64,000 nucleotides of DNA from CBDDLD01 sp965230605 (GCA_965230605.1 CBDDLD010000004.1:1116001-1180000), one strand, 5' to 3'. Numbered from the stretch's first letter, positions 8,136 to 17,553 are shown. Program-made: numbers and translations. The notes: generated by a model from the sequence alone, not told the origin.

Positions 8136-9938
8136 TTAAAAGCAGTATTTATTTTCTGCTTTTACTTGTTCAGCAACGACATTTCTTAGTGCGACGACGT
8201 TTGGCTGGTTGACATATTTTGTGAAACGCTTAAGTCCCATGAGCATCATACGTTGTTCATCGCCTTCAGCAAAACTTACGATACCTTCTTTAGCATTTTT
8301 GATAGTCGTATCTACTGCATTGTAGAGGTATAGTTTTGCCATAGCAATTTGTGCTTCTTGCTCTTGTTCTCCAAAGCGCTTAGCATTCTTTTCTGTTCTT
8401 AAAATGGTAGACTCTGCCATATAGATCTCTATAAGGATGTTAGATGCTGCCATTAATAATTGTTGGTGTTCTTCTAGTTGTGGACCATACTTCTGAACCG
8501 CTGAACCAGCCACCATTAAGAAGACTTTTTTAAGTTTGGCGATCATGGCTTTTTCTTCAGAAAATAATTCTGAATAATCTGGTGTATCAAAGGATGGAAT
8601 ACCCATAAGTTCATCGGCGACTTTCATTGCAGGGCCTAAAAGATCGACATGACCTTTCATAGCTTTCTTTACCAACATACCTACTGATAACATTCTATTG
8701 ATCTCATTAGTTCCTTCGTAGATACGGGCAATACGCGCATCTCTCCATGCAGCTTCCATTGGTGTTTCTTCAGAGAATCCCATACCTCCAAAGATCTGGA
8801 TACCTTCATCAGCACAGTTTTGTACGTCTTCAGAAACCGCTACTTTAAGAATAGAACACTCAATAGCATATTCTTCTACACCTTTTAATTCTGCTTCCTG
8901 ATGTGTGTTTCCTGAAGCCTGACGGATAGCGATTCGGTCTTCAATATTTTTTGCTGCTCTATAACATGCTGACTCACCGGCATAAGCACTTGCAGCCATT
9001 TCAGCGATCTTAGCTTTGATAGCACCAAAATCAGCAATAGGTGTTTTAAACTGTTTACGCTCATTAGCGTATTGTACCGCAGTAGTTAGGATACGTCTTT
9101 GCGAATCTAAACAGGCTGCTGCAAGTTTGATTCTACCAACATTAAGAGCGTTCATAGCGATCTTAAATCCATTACCACGCTCAGATAGCATATTCTCCAC
9201 AGGAACCATAGTATCGTTAAAGAATACCTGACGTGTCGATGAAGCTCTAATTCCTAATTTATGTTCTTCTTCTCCTAGTGTAATTCCATTTTCAGGATCG
9301 TTCTCTACGATAAACCCTGTGATGTTTTTATCATCTTCAATTCTAGCAAAAACAATGAATAACTTGCAGAATCCTGCATTAGAGATCCACATCTTCTGTC
9401 CATTGATCTTATAATGCTTACCATCTTCAGTAAGCTCTGCTGTGGTTTTTCCGGAGTTCGCATCACTACCGGCACCCGGTTCTGTAAGACAGTAGGCTCC
9501 AAACCATTCTCCTGATGCTAATTGTGGTACATACTTTTGTTTTTGCTCTTCAGTTCCATATAGTGTAATAGGCATAGTACCAATACCGGTATGAGCTCCG
9601 AAAGCTGTACTAAATGATCCTGTACCACTAGATATGTAATCGCATACTAACATAGTAGAGACGAATCCCATTCCCAGACCACCGTAAGCTTCAGGTACAG
9701 TAACACCTAAGAATCCAAGTTCTCCGGCTTTGCGCATACACGATTCTGTTAAGGCATAATCTTTAGCTTCAAAGCGATCTTTATGAGGAATAACTTCTCT
9801 ATCGTTAAACTCCATTACCGCTTCTTTCATCATTTGTTGCTCTTCAGAAAAATCTTCCGGAGTAAATACATCCTCACATGATGTTTCTTTAACAAGGAAT
9901 TGTCCTCCTCTTAGTATATCTTTTTCTATAGTCTCCAT
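8136..9938 (-). CDS. fadE: Acyl-CoA dehydrogenase, long-chain type
   Basis: A 600-residue flavoprotein for the first step of beta-oxidation (acyl-CoA to trans-2-enoyl-CoA). Seen are the N-terminal helical domain, the FAD-contact block CLTEPGAGSDA (150-160), WISNAG (184-189), RKQF (294-297), QIFGGMGF (381-388) and the catalytic Glu408 in IYEGTNEINR. A C-terminal extension of about 180 residues (helical) makes it the VLCAD/YusJ-like long form, not the 380-residue short-chain form. Last gene of the marR-fadN-fadA-fadE operon, 24 bases after fadA. The gene order fadN-fadA-fadE is the same as in the Bacillus subtilis fatty-acid degradation operon. Confidence 0.93.
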   Translation of the reverse strand: METIEKDILRGGQFLVKETSCEDVFTPEDFSEEQQMMKEAVMEFNDREVIPHKDRFEAKDYALTESCMRKAGELGFLGVTVPEAYGGLGMGFVSTMLVCDYISSGTGSFSTAFGAHTGIGTMPITLYGTEEQKQKYVPQLASGEWFGAYCLTEPGAGSDANSGKTTAELTEDGKHYKINGQKMWISNAGFCKLFIVFARIEDDKNITGFIVENDPENGITLGEEEHKLGIRASSTRQVFFNDTMVPVENMLSERGNGFKIAMNALNVGRIKLAAACLDSQRRILTTAVQYANERKQFKTPIADFGAIKAKIAEMAASAYAGESACYRAAKNIEDRIAIRQASGNTHQEAELKGVEEYAIECSILKVAVSEDVQNCADEGIQIFGGMGFSEETPMEAAWRDARIARIYEGTNEINRMLSVGMLVKKAMKGHVDLLGPAMKVADELMGIPSFDTPDYSELFSEEKAMIAKLKKVFLMVAGSAVQKYGPQLEEHQQLLMAASNILIEIYMAESTILRTEKNAKRFGEQEQEAQIAMAKLYLYNAVDTTIKNAKEGIVSFAEGDEQRMMLMGLKRFTKYVNQPNVVALRNVVAEQVKAENKYCF

Positions 9939-9962
9939 AGTCTTTGTAGATTTTAAGTGTTC

Positions 9963-11153
9963 TTAATTCAAAAATTCAAAAATGCCACAAGCCCCTTGGC
10001 CTGTTCCAACACACATGGTTACGGCACCATATTTACCTTTCATATCGCGTTTACGCATTTCGTCAAAGAGTTGTACTGATAGTTTTGCTCCTGTACATCC
10101 AAGCGGGTGTCCTAGAGCAATGGCTCCGCCATTAACGTTGACAATGTCCTGATTTAAACCAAGCTCTCTCATAACCGCTAGTGATTGCGATGCGAAAGCT
10201 TCATTAAGCTCTATAAGTTCAAGAGCATCTTGCTGTAATCCGGCTTGTTTTAATGCTTTTGGGATGGCTTTCACCGGGCCAATTCCCATAATTCTAGGCT
10301 CTACACCGGCGGCGGCATAACTCACTAAACGCGCTTCCGGTTCTAAGTTTAATTCTTTCACCATCTCTTCGCTCATTACCATGACAAAAGCTGCACCATC
10401 ACTCATTTGAGAGGAGTTTCCGGCTGTAACACTTCCGCCTTGTGCAAATACGGGTCTAAGTTTAGCAAGAGCTTCTTTATTAGTACCCTTACGTGGGCCT
10501 TCATCTTTAGTAACTGTATAAGACTTCGTCGCCTTCTTACCGCTAGCATCAATATAATTTTGTTCTACGGTGATCGGAACGATCTGATCTTGAAAACGAT
10601 CTTCAGCTAAGGCTTTAAGTGCTTTCATATGTGAATTGTAAGCAAACTCATCCTGGTCTTCTCTAGAGACTTTAAACTGATTCGCTACAGCTTCGGCAGT
10701 ATTTCCCATACCCCAGTAATAATCTTCATGTCCTGCGCTAGCAATTTCATAGCTTAGATCCGGTTTATACCCTGTCATTGGTACAGCACTCATGCTCTCA
10801 GCACCTCCTGCGATGATACAATCTGCCATTCCAGATTGTATTTTAGCTGCTGCAATTGCAATGGTTTCTAATCCTGAAGAACAAAAACGGTTGACTGTAA
10901 CTCCAGGGACGTCTACTGTATTTAATCCTATTAATGAAATGAAACGTGCCATGTTCAGTCCTTGTGCACCTTCGGGCATGGCATTACCAACAATGACATC
11001 ATCGATTCGAGATTTGTCCAATTCCGGTAATTCTTTCATCATATGCTGAATGGTCTCAGCTGCCAATTCATCGGGGCGCTTAAAGCGGAATAACCCACGA
11101 GGCGCTTTCCCTACTGCTGTTCTATATCCTTTTACTATATATGCTGTTTTCAT
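9963..11153 (-). CDS. fadA: Acetyl-CoA acyltransferase (3-ketoacyl-CoA thiolase)
   Basis: A 396-residue thiolase that cleaves 3-ketoacyl-CoA to acetyl-CoA and a shortened acyl-CoA. The nucleophile is Cys91 in NRFCSSGLE, the His sits in GGAIALGHPLGCTGAK (near 350), and the second Cys in CVGTGQGACG close to the C-terminus. Degradative rather than biosynthetic role is inferred from the operon: it follows fadN by one base and precedes fadE. Cytoplasmic homotetramer or complex with FadN by analogy with known trifunctional systems. Confidence 0.93.
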   Translation of the reverse strand: MKTAYIVKGYRTAVGKAPRGLFRFKRPDELAAETIQHMMKELPELDKSRIDDVIVGNAMPEGAQGLNMARFISLIGLNTVDVPGVTVNRFCSSGLETIAIAAAKIQSGMADCIIAGGAESMSAVPMTGYKPDLSYEIASAGHEDYYWGMGNTAEAVANQFKVSREDQDEFAYNSHMKALKALAEDRFQDQIVPITVEQNYIDASGKKATKSYTVTKDEGPRKGTNKEALAKLRPVFAQGGSVTAGNSSQMSDGAAFVMVMSEEMVKELNLEPEARLVSYAAAGVEPRIMGIGPVKAIPKALKQAGLQQDALELIELNEAFASQSLAVMRELGLNQDIVNVNGGAIALGHPLGCTGAKLSVQLFDEMRKRDMKGKYGAVTMCVGTGQGACGIFEFLN

Positions 11154-11154
11154 C

Positions 11155-13563
11155 TTAGTTTCTTAATGGTTTTCCTGTTTTTAACATGTGTTGTATACGC
11201 TCTAAGGTCTTACGTTCTGTACATAAGCTTAAAAACGCTTCACGCTCTAGATCCAATAGGTATTGCTCTGACACCTTAGTTGGTTCTGATAGATCACCAC
11301 CAGCCATCACATAGGCTAACTTGTTGGCAATCTTTCGATCATGTTCACTGATGTAGTTTCCGGCTTCCATAGAGTCTGTTCCAACCAAGAACATAGCTAG
11401 GGCTTGTTTACCGAGAACTTTCACATCGTTGCGTTTTGGTGGTTGTGTATAACCGGCTTCAGCAAGTAACATAGCATGTTTTTTAGCTTCAGCAATCTGA
11501 CGGTCTTTATTAACCACCACGACATCTTTTCCTTTTTGCAGGATTCCAAAATCAAAGGCCTCATAAGCAGACGTTGCTACTTTGGCCATTCCGATCGTTA
11601 GGAAATTCTCTTGTAATACATTCAATTCAACATCACCTTTTCGAAAAGAATCAGATGCTCTTAACGCCATCTCTTTAGAACCTCCACCACCGGGAATCAC
11701 ACCAACACCAAACTCTACTAATCCTATATAGGTTTCTGCTGCTGCAACGACTTTGTCAGCATGCATAGATAACTCACAACCGCCACCTAAACACATACCG
11801 TGTGGTGCTGAGATTGTTGGTATAGAAGAATAACGCATGCGCATCATGGTGTCTTGGAAATATTTAATAGCCATGTTGAGTTCATCATACTCTTGCTCCA
11901 CAGCCATCATAAATATCATACCGATATTAGCACCAACAGAGAAATTAGCGGCTTGATTACCAACAACTAAACCTTGGTAATCTTTTTCCGCCATATCTAT
12001 GGCTTTATTAAGTCCGGCTAAGACATCGCCTCCAATCGTATTCATTTTAGACTGGAATTCTACATTAAGGATACCATCACCCAGATCTTCAACCACTACG
12101 CCAGAGTTTTTAAACACCTCGTTTGAGGTTCTAATGTTGTCTAGTATAATGAAGGCATCTTGTCCCGGTTTCTTGGTTTGTTGTTTTGCTTGTACATCAT
12201 AATAGAAGGTAGCACCATCTTTTACAGTGTAGAATGAATTTTCACCCTTGTCTAACATTTCGGTTACCCAAGCTGCAGGTTCTTTGCCTTCAGCTTTCAT
12301 GAGCTCTATACCTTCTTTAATACCTACAGCATCCCAGATCTCGAAAGGTCCATTTTCCCAACCGAACCCTGCTTTCATAGCATCGTCTATACGATAAAGC
12401 TCATCGGATATTTCAGGGATACGGTTTTGCACATATGCAAACATTGCTGCAAAATTCTTACGATAGAATTCACCGGCTTTATCTTTTCCTCCTACAAGTA
12501 CTTTAAAACGGTCTATAGGTTTATCAATCGTTTTTGTCAATTCTAAAGTGGCAAAAGACGCTCTTTTCTTAGAGCGGTATTCCATGGTATCAAGATCTAA
12601 TGATAAGATCTCTTTTTTACCATCTGCATTGACCGACTTTTTATAAAACCCTTGTCCTGTTTTACTTCCTAACCATTTGTTTTCCATCATGGTGTCGATG
12701 AAATCCGGAAGCTTAAACAAGTCATGTGCCTCATCATCCGGACAATTCTCATATATACCATTAGCAACATGTACTAATGTATCTAAACCTACCACATCTA
12801 CAGTTCTGAATGTTGCTGATTTTGGTCGACCAATCACTGGCCCCGTCAGTTTATCAACTTCTTCGATAGTCAGTCCTAGTTCTTTGACCTGGTGGAATAA
12901 ACTTTGAATACCAAAGATTCCAATTCTATTACCTATAAATGCTGGTGTATCTTTAGCTAATACCGAGGTTTTTCCTAAGAACTTTTCGCCATACATCATG
13001 AGGAAGTCAGTAACTTCTTGCTTACAGTTTGGTCCCGGAACCACTTCAAATAATCGTAAATATCTTGGAGGATTAAAGAAGTGTGTTACGGCAAAATGCT
13101 GTTGGAAATCTTCGCTTCTCCCTTCGTTCATAAACTTAATAGGAATACCTGAGGTATTAGAAGTAATAAGTGTACCAGGAGTTCTGTATTGTTCTACTTT
13201 TTCAAAAACTTGCTGCTTAATATCTAAACGCTCTACAACAACTTCCATAACCCAATCGACATCTTTGATTTTTTCAAGATCATCATCGATGTTACCTGTT
13301 GTAATGCGATTTGCAAATTTTTGAGAGTAAATAGGAGAGGGCTTCGACTTTAAAGACGCTTTTAGAGAATCGTTTACTATACGATTTCTTACGACCTTAT
13401 CTTCTAAGGTAAGTCCTTTAGCCTTCTCAGCATCGTTTAATTCTCTTGGAACAATGTCTAAGAGTAAAACTTCTACACCAATATTAGCAAAGTGACATGC
13501 AATACCACTTCCCATAATACCGGATCCAATAACGGCTACTTTTTTAATTCTTCGTTTGCTCAT
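11155..13563 (-). CDS. fadN: 3-hydroxyacyl-CoA dehydrogenase / enoyl-CoA hydratase fusion
   Basis: An 802-residue bifunctional beta-oxidation enzyme. The order is dehydrogenase first: NAD-binding GSGIMG (13-18) with the 3HCDH C-terminal domains up to about 430, then an enoyl-CoA hydratase domain (about 470-680) with the oxyanion block CLGGGCELSMHAD and GVIPGGGG. This is the inverse of E. coli FadB and equal to B. subtilis FadN (YusL). Its ATG overlaps the marR stop codon by one base (TAATG), so translation is coupled to the regulator. Substrates are medium to long enoyl-CoA and hydroxyacyl-CoA. Confidence 0.93.
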   Translation of the reverse strand: MSKRRIKKVAVIGSGIMGSGIACHFANIGVEVLLLDIVPRELNDAEKAKGLTLEDKVVRNRIVNDSLKASLKSKPSPIYSQKFANRITTGNIDDDLEKIKDVDWVMEVVVERLDIKQQVFEKVEQYRTPGTLITSNTSGIPIKFMNEGRSEDFQQHFAVTHFFNPPRYLRLFEVVPGPNCKQEVTDFLMMYGEKFLGKTSVLAKDTPAFIGNRIGIFGIQSLFHQVKELGLTIEEVDKLTGPVIGRPKSATFRTVDVVGLDTLVHVANGIYENCPDDEAHDLFKLPDFIDTMMENKWLGSKTGQGFYKKSVNADGKKEILSLDLDTMEYRSKKRASFATLELTKTIDKPIDRFKVLVGGKDKAGEFYRKNFAAMFAYVQNRIPEISDELYRIDDAMKAGFGWENGPFEIWDAVGIKEGIELMKAEGKEPAAWVTEMLDKGENSFYTVKDGATFYYDVQAKQQTKKPGQDAFIILDNIRTSNEVFKNSGVVVEDLGDGILNVEFQSKMNTIGGDVLAGLNKAIDMAEKDYQGLVVGNQAANFSVGANIGMIFMMAVEQEYDELNMAIKYFQDTMMRMRYSSIPTISAPHGMCLGGGCELSMHADKVVAAAETYIGLVEFGVGVIPGGGGSKEMALRASDSFRKGDVELNVLQENFLTIGMAKVATSAYEAFDFGILQKGKDVVVVNKDRQIAEAKKHAMLLAEAGYTQPPKRNDVKVLGKQALAMFLVGTDSMEAGNYISEHDRKIANKLAYVMAGGDLSEPTKVSEQYLLDLEREAFLSLCTERKTLERIQHMLKTGKPLRN

Positions 13564-14018
13564 TATTTTATAATAGATTCTTCTTGGTTATATATTTTTT
13601 TGTTTGAGATCATATTATTGATCAACTCTGCGACTTCATAGAAATGCTCTAGTTTATCTTTAGAGATGTTACTTCTAATGGCTTCATTAAATGTAAGTAC
13701 GCGTTCTCTAGAGTAATCTCGTTTTTCTCTTCCGAAATCTGTGAGGTGAATTAATACGCCTCGGCCGTCTTCAGGATTAGGCTTTCTAACGATTAAGCCT
13801 TTTTCTTCCATAGTTTTTAATGTTCTGGATAAGCTTGTCGCCTCCATACCCATTTTAGGTCCGAGTGATGTTGAGGGTGTGCCTTCCTCAGGGTCGATAC
13901 TTAACAAGGCAAAACCGGTAGCCATAGTTGTATCGAACTTAGCAGCTTCCTCGTTGTACATTTTATTTACTGCTAACCAAGTGGTACGCAGTACATAATC
14001 AATGGTTTTATCTTTCAT
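13563..14018 (-). CDS. MarR-family transcriptional regulator of the fad operon
   Basis: A 151-residue winged-helix protein. The recognition region and wing are visible at about residues 55-95 (GMEATSLSRTLKTMEEKGL then RKPNPEDGRGVLIHLT, with the DxR wing signature). N- and C-terminal helices form the dimer interface. It is the first gene of marR-fadN-fadA-fadE and its stop overlaps fadN, so it very probably controls this operon and itself. Two near-identical palindromes upstream (14051-14098) are suited to two dimers. The ligand is inferred to be an acyl-CoA or fatty acid, as for other lipid-responsive MarR proteins; nothing in the sequence proves it. Confidence 0.9.
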   Translation of the reverse strand: MKDKTIDYVLRTTWLAVNKMYNEEAAKFDTTMATGFALLSIDPEEGTPSTSLGPKMGMEATSLSRTLKTMEEKGLIVRKPNPEDGRGVLIHLTDFGREKRDYSRERVLTFNEAIRSNISKDKLEHFYEVAELINNMISNKKIYNQEESIIK

Positions 14019-14035
14019 ATAGTTTAAGTTGTGTT

Positions 14036-14043
14036 CAAATATA
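14036..14043 (-). promoter_or_regulatory. Candidate -7 element of the marR-fad promoter
   Basis: Read leftwards this is TATATTTG, a perfect match to the Bacteroidota TAnnTTTG element, 17 bases before the marR start codon. No clear TTG stands 19 bases upstream; that position lies inside the first palindrome, so a bound repressor would cover the promoter. Confidence 0.55.
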
Positions 14044-14050
14044 CTAAAAA

Positions 14051-14070
14051 ATACTATGCATGCATAGTAT
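14051..14070. promoter_or_regulatory. MarR operator, site 1
   Basis: ATACTATGCATGCATAGTAT is a perfect 20-base palindrome, a typical MarR dimer site. It overlaps the expected -33 region of the marR-fad promoter. Regulator assignment is inferred from adjacency and from the second copy. Confidence 0.75.
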
Positions 14071-14078
14071 TTGTGAAA

Positions 14079-14098
14079 AAATTATGCATGCATAGTAT
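14079..14098. promoter_or_regulatory. MarR operator, site 2
   Basis: A second copy of the same palindrome matches site 1 in 18 of 20 positions, including the whole central ATGCATGCAT. Centres of the two sites are 28 bases apart, about 2.7 helical turns. It lies upstream of the promoter, between marR and the end of the LuxR-type gene. Confidence 0.7.
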
Positions 14099-14151
14099 TT
14101 GTGTGAAGAGAGAAAGAAATTAAATACCTTTATATTGAAGGTTTCTTGACA

Positions 14152-15174
14152 TTATTTAATGTCCATAGCTTCTTTTCTGGACTTAATGTTTAGTTTCGAA
14201 TAAATATTGCTGACATGGCTTTTTACAGTGCTAATGCCTATATTGTATTCTTCTGAAATCTCTTTATTAGATCTACCGGATTGAATCAGATTAAATATTT
14301 TCCTTTCCTGAACGCTTAGTGTAGATAATAAGCTGTTCTTCTTTTTCTTTTGCTTTGATACGAAGAAATAATTGATGAGGAACCCCATTATAAAGAATCC
14401 TACACCTACTACAAGATACCAGTATATACTTGTTTGTTCTTCTTTAGGAAGTTTGTTTCTAAGTTCTCTAAAATAGGATGAATCGTCATCGGCCCATTTT
14501 TCGAGATAGGCTTTGTAAAATTTTTGATTGTCTAGGAAAGTAGTTTCAAATTTACTTTTGTTAAGTGCATATAAGGAGACTATTGGGTGAGCACTTGTGT
14601 CTGCAATATGTCTTAACTGCTTATTTAAAGTCTCTTCAATGAATTCCTTTTTGATCAACGAATTTGAAGCAGCATTGTTTTCACTATCTTCAATAATTTG
14701 ATCGATGATCATTAAATCTGAGTTGGGCTGATAGCCTTTTACAGTATAATCACCAAATAGACCTAGACTATCGGCGTTTGAAATATAAATTTCTGAATTT
14801 GGATTAGAAATAAAAAAGATATGGTTCTCTTCTGCACCTCCAATTATTAAGGAAGTGGCTGGTTGTCCTTTTTTAGATAGGTGAATTCTGAATAAATTAT
14901 CCTCTGAAGAGAGTTGACTGGTGGGGAAAGAAAAATAACCAGAAGTGTCTATTTTGGCTTCGGCAATAATCATTCTGCTAGACATTGTATTCATATCCTT
15001 AAATGTAGGTATATGAGAAAGGTAAACTACCGGTTCCCAGATTGAATCTAGTTGTAGTTTACCTTTGATTGATGGCTCGTCATTTGATTGTGAAAAACAT
15101 GCCATGCTTGCTAACAAGATCATTAGCCACACTAGGGTATATTTATTTAGGATTTTTGATCCGTAATTAGTCAT
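14152..15174 (-). CDS. Membrane-anchored LuxR-type regulator
   Basis: A 340-residue one-component regulator. Signal peptide or first membrane segment at 11-29, a periplasmic region of about 220 residues (30-248), one membrane segment (250-272), a KQKKKK stop-transfer, and a C-terminal LuxR/GerE helix-turn-helix (283-340: LSVQERKIFNLI, GRSNKEIS, GISTVKSHVSNIYSKL). The first periplasmic half (IKGKLQLDSIWEPVVYL, MIIAEAKIDTSGYFSF) resembles the DUF4369-type beta domains found at the front of Bacteroidota thiol-disulfide proteins. DNA-binding from a membrane-held C-terminus would let it read the periplasm directly. It follows a small secreted protein by 24 bases, a possible ligand or partner. Target genes are not identifiable here. 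Confidence 0.8.
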   Translation of the reverse strand: MTNYGSKILNKYTLVWLMILLASMACFSQSNDEPSIKGKLQLDSIWEPVVYLSHIPTFKDMNTMSSRMIIAEAKIDTSGYFSFPTSQLSSEDNLFRIHLSKKGQPATSLIIGGAEENHIFFISNPNSEIYISNADSLGLFGDYTVKGYQPNSDLMIIDQIIEDSENNAASNSLIKKEFIEETLNKQLRHIADTSAHPIVSLYALNKSKFETTFLDNQKFYKAYLEKWADDDSSYFRELRNKLPKEEQTSIYWYLVVGVGFFIMGFLINYFFVSKQKKKKNSLLSTLSVQERKIFNLIQSGRSNKEISEEYNIGISTVKSHVSNIYSKLNIKSRKEAMDIK

Positions 15175-15198
15175 TCACTTAAAGTCTAAAAATGAATA

Positions 15199-15633
15199 TT
15201 AATAGTGTGATGATTGAATGTGTATTTTACCGACAGCATTTTTGGGAATAAGTTTTACACGCCAAGTTCCCTTTTCCGGATCTTCAATTTGTTTTTGCAT
15301 TTGACCACAAACTTGCTCTCTTTTCTTATCGCTAGACTTTACTTGACTTTCAACTGAGAAATTTCCTTTTTTGTTTCCACTTGGGTCATAAATTTCAACG
15401 GTTAAATAACCAGACTCTATGGTACTATTGACACCAATAAACATTTTTTTAGTCTCATCACTGACTTCAATTTTGATATCCTCGGTATCAGAACTGCCAT
15501 CTAATTCAATATTACGACTCAATGTAGTTGCGTTACATTCACAGTCTTGCTGTCCTTGACTTTGCGAAAATGCATTTGATGTTAATAAGAGAAGCATTGA
15601 AATGCATGTTAGGAATTTGATTGTGTTTTTCAT
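15199..15633 (-). CDS. Small secreted protein, unknown function
   Basis: A 144-residue protein with a clear signal peptide (1-23, ending NAFSQ) and a mature part that is beta-rich and hydrophilic. Three Cys are in the mature region, two close together in DCECN and one in QVCGQ. The segment GYLTVEIYDPSGNKKGNFSV and GTWRVKL look like an immunoglobulin- or C2-like beta sandwich. I do not recognise a named family. It is the probable first gene of a two-gene unit with the membrane LuxR-type regulator 24 bases downstream. Confidence 0.65.
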   Translation of the reverse strand: MKNTIKFLTCISMLLLLTSNAFSQSQGQQDCECNATTLSRNIELDGSSDTEDIKIEVSDETKKMFIGVNSTIESGYLTVEIYDPSGNKKGNFSVESQVKSSDKKREQVCGQMQKQIEDPEKGTWRVKLIPKNAVGKIHIQSSHY

Positions 15634-15780
15634 GATTGATAAAAATTTAAAGATTATGAGTCAAAAGTATTTACTTAACACATTAACTAAAACTTTTAAG
15701 GGTTTGAAAAAAGAACGAAAAAAGGACTAAAAACGTCTAAAAACCCTTATAAAATCATACAAACAGGAGGGGGTGCCAAG

Positions 15781-17553
15781 TTAGCGCCCATAAATCTCAT
15801 TGTAAAGATCAATGTAAATATCTTTTATAACAGAACGCTTCATCTTCATAGTTGGAGTTAAATGACCGCCATCGATTGTCCAGGCTTCAGGTGTTAATTC
15901 AAACTTTTTGATCTGTTCCCATTTACCAAATTTCACGTTGCATTTATCGACCTCTTTTTGGATGCGTTTGATGATGATCTCGGAATTAGCAATTTCACTT
16001 TCAGATGTTCCTACATCTTTTCCTTTATGGTCGATCCAATCTCTGATAAATTCAAAATTAGGTTGAATAATAGCGGCTGGCATTTTTTCACCTTCACCTA
16101 CAACCATGACTTGTTCTATAAAGCGCGATTGTTTTAATTCATTTTCTAAGAGGGTAGGGATGACATATTTTCCGCCTGAAGTTTTGAACATTTCTTTCTT
16201 ACGTCCGGTGATTTTTAAGAATCCATCACTATCTAATTCGCCCTTATCTCCTGTATGGAAATAATTATTAGTCATTACTGAATCGGTACGTTCCGGATCT
16301 TTATAATAGCCAAGCATAACATTTGGCCCTTTGATCATAATCTCGCCATCTTCGGCAATCTTTACTTCGACATTATCGATAGGTTTTCCTACGGTACCAA
16401 CTTTAAAGTTCTTATCTCTGTACATGCCTACGGATACTACCGGAGAAGTTTCTGTAAGTCCATAGCCTTCCATAACCTGCATACCTGCAGCACAGAATAT
16501 TCGAGATAATCTTGGCGATAGAGCAGCACTACCTGAAACCATAGTCGACAATTCGCCACCTAAAGCTGCTTGCCATTTGCTAAAGATCAATTTTCTGGCG
16601 ATTCCTAACCTGAATTCATACCACCAACCATTAGCTTTATACGGTTCCCATTTTTCACCCAGTTCAACTGCCCAATGGAACAACTTAAATTTTATACCTG
16701 ATAACTCTTCTGCTTTAAGCATAATCTTATCGTATACTTTTTCGAGAAGACGTGGTACCACACTCATAAGGTGTGGTTTTATTTCTTTGGCATTATCCCC
16801 AATCTTATCTAAACCTTCTGCAAAATACACACTTGTGCCTGCATGCTGATAGATGTAAATGAGTACACGCTCAAAAATATGACAAATAGGGAGGAAACTG
16901 AGTACTCGTGTTTCTCCTTCAATAATTGGTAAACGTTTAGAAGCATCTAGGGCATTACTTGTAATATTCCAATGGGATAGCATCACTCCTTTAGGTTTTC
17001 CGGTTGTACCGGAAGTATATATGATGGTCGCCAAATCATCAGGTTGAACGGCAGCTTTATGTGTCTCAACATCACTTTGATTGCTTTCATCCTTCCCTAA
17101 TTCAAAAAGCTCAGAGTAGTGTTTACAGCCATCAATATGATCAAAAGAGAATACATCTTTCAACTGAGTATTGCCTTTTATCTTATTGACTTTCTCTAGG
17201 ACTTCCTCATCAGAGACAAAACAATAGATAGAGCCACTATGATTAAGGACATACTCGTAATCTTCAGCACAAATGGTAGGGTAGATAGGAATATTTTGTG
17301 CACCTAACTGTAACACTCCTATATCCATAATATTCCATTCTGTACGATTGGTTGAAGAGATGACAGCAATTTTGTCATCTTTTTTAACTCCCATTCTCAA
17401 TAATGCTCTACTTACGGCATTTGCTTTATTGAGATACTCTTGGGTTGACATGGCTTGCCATTCACCATTGTATTTGGTGACTAAAGCAGCGTCGGAGGGC
17501 TTGTTCTCTAATTGGTAGTATGGAAAGTCAAAAAGGCGTTTAACGTCTATCAT
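15781..17553 (-). CDS. fadD: Long-chain acyl-CoA synthetase (AMP-forming)
   Basis: A 590-residue AMP-binding enzyme that activates fatty acids to acyl-CoA. Motifs: P-loop YTSGTTGKPKG (179-189), the A5 motif EGYGLTETSP, YHTGD-type FHTGDKGEL and the hinge/catalytic GRKKEMFKTSGGKYV region. Long linker and length match the eukaryote-like FAA/long-chain group common in Bacteroidota. It is not linked to the fad operon and shows no copy of the MarR palindrome upstream, so it may be controlled differently. Membrane-associated cytoplasmic enzyme. Confidence 0.9.
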   Translation of the reverse strand: MIDVKRLFDFPYYQLENKPSDAALVTKYNGEWQAMSTQEYLNKANAVSRALLRMGVKKDDKIAVISSTNRTEWNIMDIGVLQLGAQNIPIYPTICAEDYEYVLNHSGSIYCFVSDEEVLEKVNKIKGNTQLKDVFSFDHIDGCKHYSELFELGKDESNQSDVETHKAAVQPDDLATIIYTSGTTGKPKGVMLSHWNITSNALDASKRLPIIEGETRVLSFLPICHIFERVLIYIYQHAGTSVYFAEGLDKIGDNAKEIKPHLMSVVPRLLEKVYDKIMLKAEELSGIKFKLFHWAVELGEKWEPYKANGWWYEFRLGIARKLIFSKWQAALGGELSTMVSGSAALSPRLSRIFCAAGMQVMEGYGLTETSPVVSVGMYRDKNFKVGTVGKPIDNVEVKIAEDGEIMIKGPNVMLGYYKDPERTDSVMTNNYFHTGDKGELDSDGFLKITGRKKEMFKTSGGKYVIPTLLENELKQSRFIEQVMVVGEGEKMPAAIIQPNFEFIRDWIDHKGKDVGTSESEIANSEIIIKRIQKEVDKCNVKFGKWEQIKKFELTPEAWTIDGGHLTPTMKMKRSVIKDIYIDLYNEIYGR

